In this document: positions 6,035-6,614 of the stretch, piece by piece
How the letters are laid out: every line of letters starts with the position of its first letter
Numbering within the stretch: the first letter of the stretch is position 1
Source of the DNA: JBGPLH01 sp041486365 [NCBI: Thermodesulfobacteriota bacterium]
GTDB taxonomy: Bacteria; JAUYMQ01
Length of the DNA stretch: 6,614 bases
Direction: 5' to 3'
Assembly (NCBI GenBank): GCA_041486365.1
Contig: JBGPLH010000186.1
Span: 1 to 6,614 of the forward strand
The notes under the pieces: generated by a model
Databases searched by the model: none
What the model was told of the DNA's origin: nothing
What the model saw: the letters and a program-made list of their open reading frames with translations, nothing else
Made by a program: the position numbers and the translations under genes

Positions 6035-6044
6035 ATCGCGATTC
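6033..6044. repeat. Perfect 12-bp palindrome at the moeB stop
   Basis: GAATCGCGATTC reads the same on both strands and overlaps the last two bases of the moeB TGA (6032-6034). As RNA it would give only a 4-bp stem, so it is more plausible as a DNA site or chance than as a terminator. Confidence 0.45.
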
Positions 6045-6118
6045 CCGACCGGTTGCTAGAGATTGGCGCGCGCAGGCCGAGAAATTCGAGGGATCGGAGC
6101 GTCGAAGAACGCGGGGAA

Positions 6119-6149
6119 GACAGGCGGGCAAGGGTCAGAGGGGCCTGTC
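6119..6149 (-). terminator. Possible weak terminator hairpin for the DUF779 transcript
   Basis: On the - strand, GACAGGC and GCCTGTC form 7-bp perfect arms (6143-6149 and 6119-6125) around a 17-base loop that contains the DUF779 stop codon. TTCCCC follows, so there is no real U-tract and termination would be weak. On the + strand nothing T-rich follows, so it does not serve moeB well. Confidence 0.25.
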
Positions 6150-6452
6150 GATGAGGACGAATCGGCAGCCCATCCCGGTTTCCAGGGAAAGAGAATCCGA
6201 GAGCGCGCCGTGGTCCACGTCGATCACGATGCGGCGGTTCCCGTACAGACGGTGCACGTGGGGCGAGGCGTACACGGGCACGCCCTCCAGTTCCCCCACG
6301 CGGACCTGCTCGGCGTCTATGTAGTAGTGGTCGAACAGCAGGGGCGCTGTTCCCTCGCAGCAGCCGTCGCCGAAGACGAACACGAGTTCTTTCCGCTCCG
6401 CCTTGACTTTCTCGAGGACCGCGCGCGCCGAGCCGGTGATGCCGACTTCCAA
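6135..6452 (-). CDS. DUF779 family small protein, aldehyde-dehydrogenase associated
   Basis: The 105-residue product matches the DUF779 family, whose biochemical role is not established but which is often encoded next to aldehyde dehydrogenases. The conserved core is VFGDGCCEGTAPLLF (26-40), with adjacent Cys31-Cys32, and the C-terminal ETGMGCRFVLI (91-101) with Cys96; these cysteines suggest metal or redox chemistry, which is inference. The start is TTG at 6452, preceded on this strand by GGAGG (6457-6461). No ATG or GTG start is possible upstream because the frame meets a stop at 6486-6488, the same TGA that ends the dehydrogenase. The 33-bp spacing and shared strand imply one transcript with the dehydrogenase. 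It converges on moeB with a 100-bp gap. Family call confident, function unknown. Confidence 0.88.
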   Translation of the reverse strand: MEVGITGSARAVLEKVKAERKELVFVFGDGCCEGTAPLLFDHYYIDAEQVRVGELEGVPVYASPHVHRLYGNRRIVIDVDHGALSDSLSLETGMGCRFVLIDRPL

Positions 6453-6485
6453 GGTTCCTCCGGATCGGCGCGCCCCGGCCGGCGA

Positions 6486-6614
6486 TCAGAGGCCTTCGCC
6501 GAAGAGGCTCTGGTACCAGAATTTCTGCGAGAGCTCGCCCGCCTGGTCCACGTACACGTGCTTGACCTGGAGATACTCGGACAACCCGTGGGTGCCGAGC
6601 TCCCGCCCGATGCC
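6486..6614 (-). CDS. NAD(P)-dependent aldehyde dehydrogenase, C-terminal 42 residues (truncated by window)
   Basis: Only the last 42 codons and the TGA (6486-6488) are inside the window; the gene begins beyond 6614. The sequence GIGRELGTHGLSEYLQVKHV followed by YVD is the standard C-terminus of the aldehyde dehydrogenase superfamily, where a strand of the oligomerisation domain completes the dimer. The end FWYQSLFGEGL resembles acetaldehyde/glycine-betaine-like class enzymes found next to DUF779. The catalytic Cys/Glu and the NAD-binding loop are outside the window, so substrate and activity cannot be judged. The family oxidises aldehydes to acids with NAD or NADP in the cytoplasm. Confidence 0.9.
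   Translation of the reverse strand, partial: GIGRELGTHGLSEYLQVKHVYVDQAGELSQKFWYQSLFGEGL

Overview
This is a GC-rich bacterial window with dense genes, short gaps and overlapping stop/start codons. The MlaE/MlaF/MlaD phospholipid-transport genes imply a cell with an outer membrane. Together with an RsbU/RsbW/RsbV-type switch, this suggests a high-GC didermic phylum such as Eisenbacteria, Gemmatimonadota, Acidobacteriota or a Deltaproteobacteria-like group. That placement is inference; no rRNA or marker gene is present to fix it.

Positions 1-4613 (+ strand) look like one operon of seven genes. It opens with the 3' end of a PP2C/SpoIIE-type serine phosphatase, followed by an HATPase anti-sigma-factor-type kinase and a STAS anti-anti-sigma protein. 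Together these make a complete partner-switching module. After a 72-bp gap holding a GC-rich hairpin come mlaE (permease), mlaF (ATPase) and mlaD (MCE lipid-binding subunit), then an LCMT/TIGR00027-type SAM methyltransferase. mlaE/mlaF and mlaD/methyltransferase overlap by 1 and 4 bases, so they are probably translationally coupled. No sigma factor, mlaC, mlaA or separate mlaB is visible. The STAS protein lies where an MlaB subunit would be expected, so it may serve the switch, the transporter or both. This is the most interesting feature of the window.

Positions 4614-4876 are a 263-bp intergenic stretch with an octamer tandem repeat at the operon end, a plausible sigma70-type promoter (TTGGGC-N17-TATACT) and a small leader hairpin. 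It feeds a stand-alone MoeB-type E1 adenylyltransferase fused to a C-terminal rhodanese domain (4877-6034, + strand).

Positions 6035-6614 hold a convergent pair on the - strand: the last 42 residues of an aldehyde dehydrogenase and, 33 bp downstream of it, a small DUF779 protein that starts with TTG. This is a known gene pairing. No tRNA, rRNA, CRISPR array or mobile element was found.
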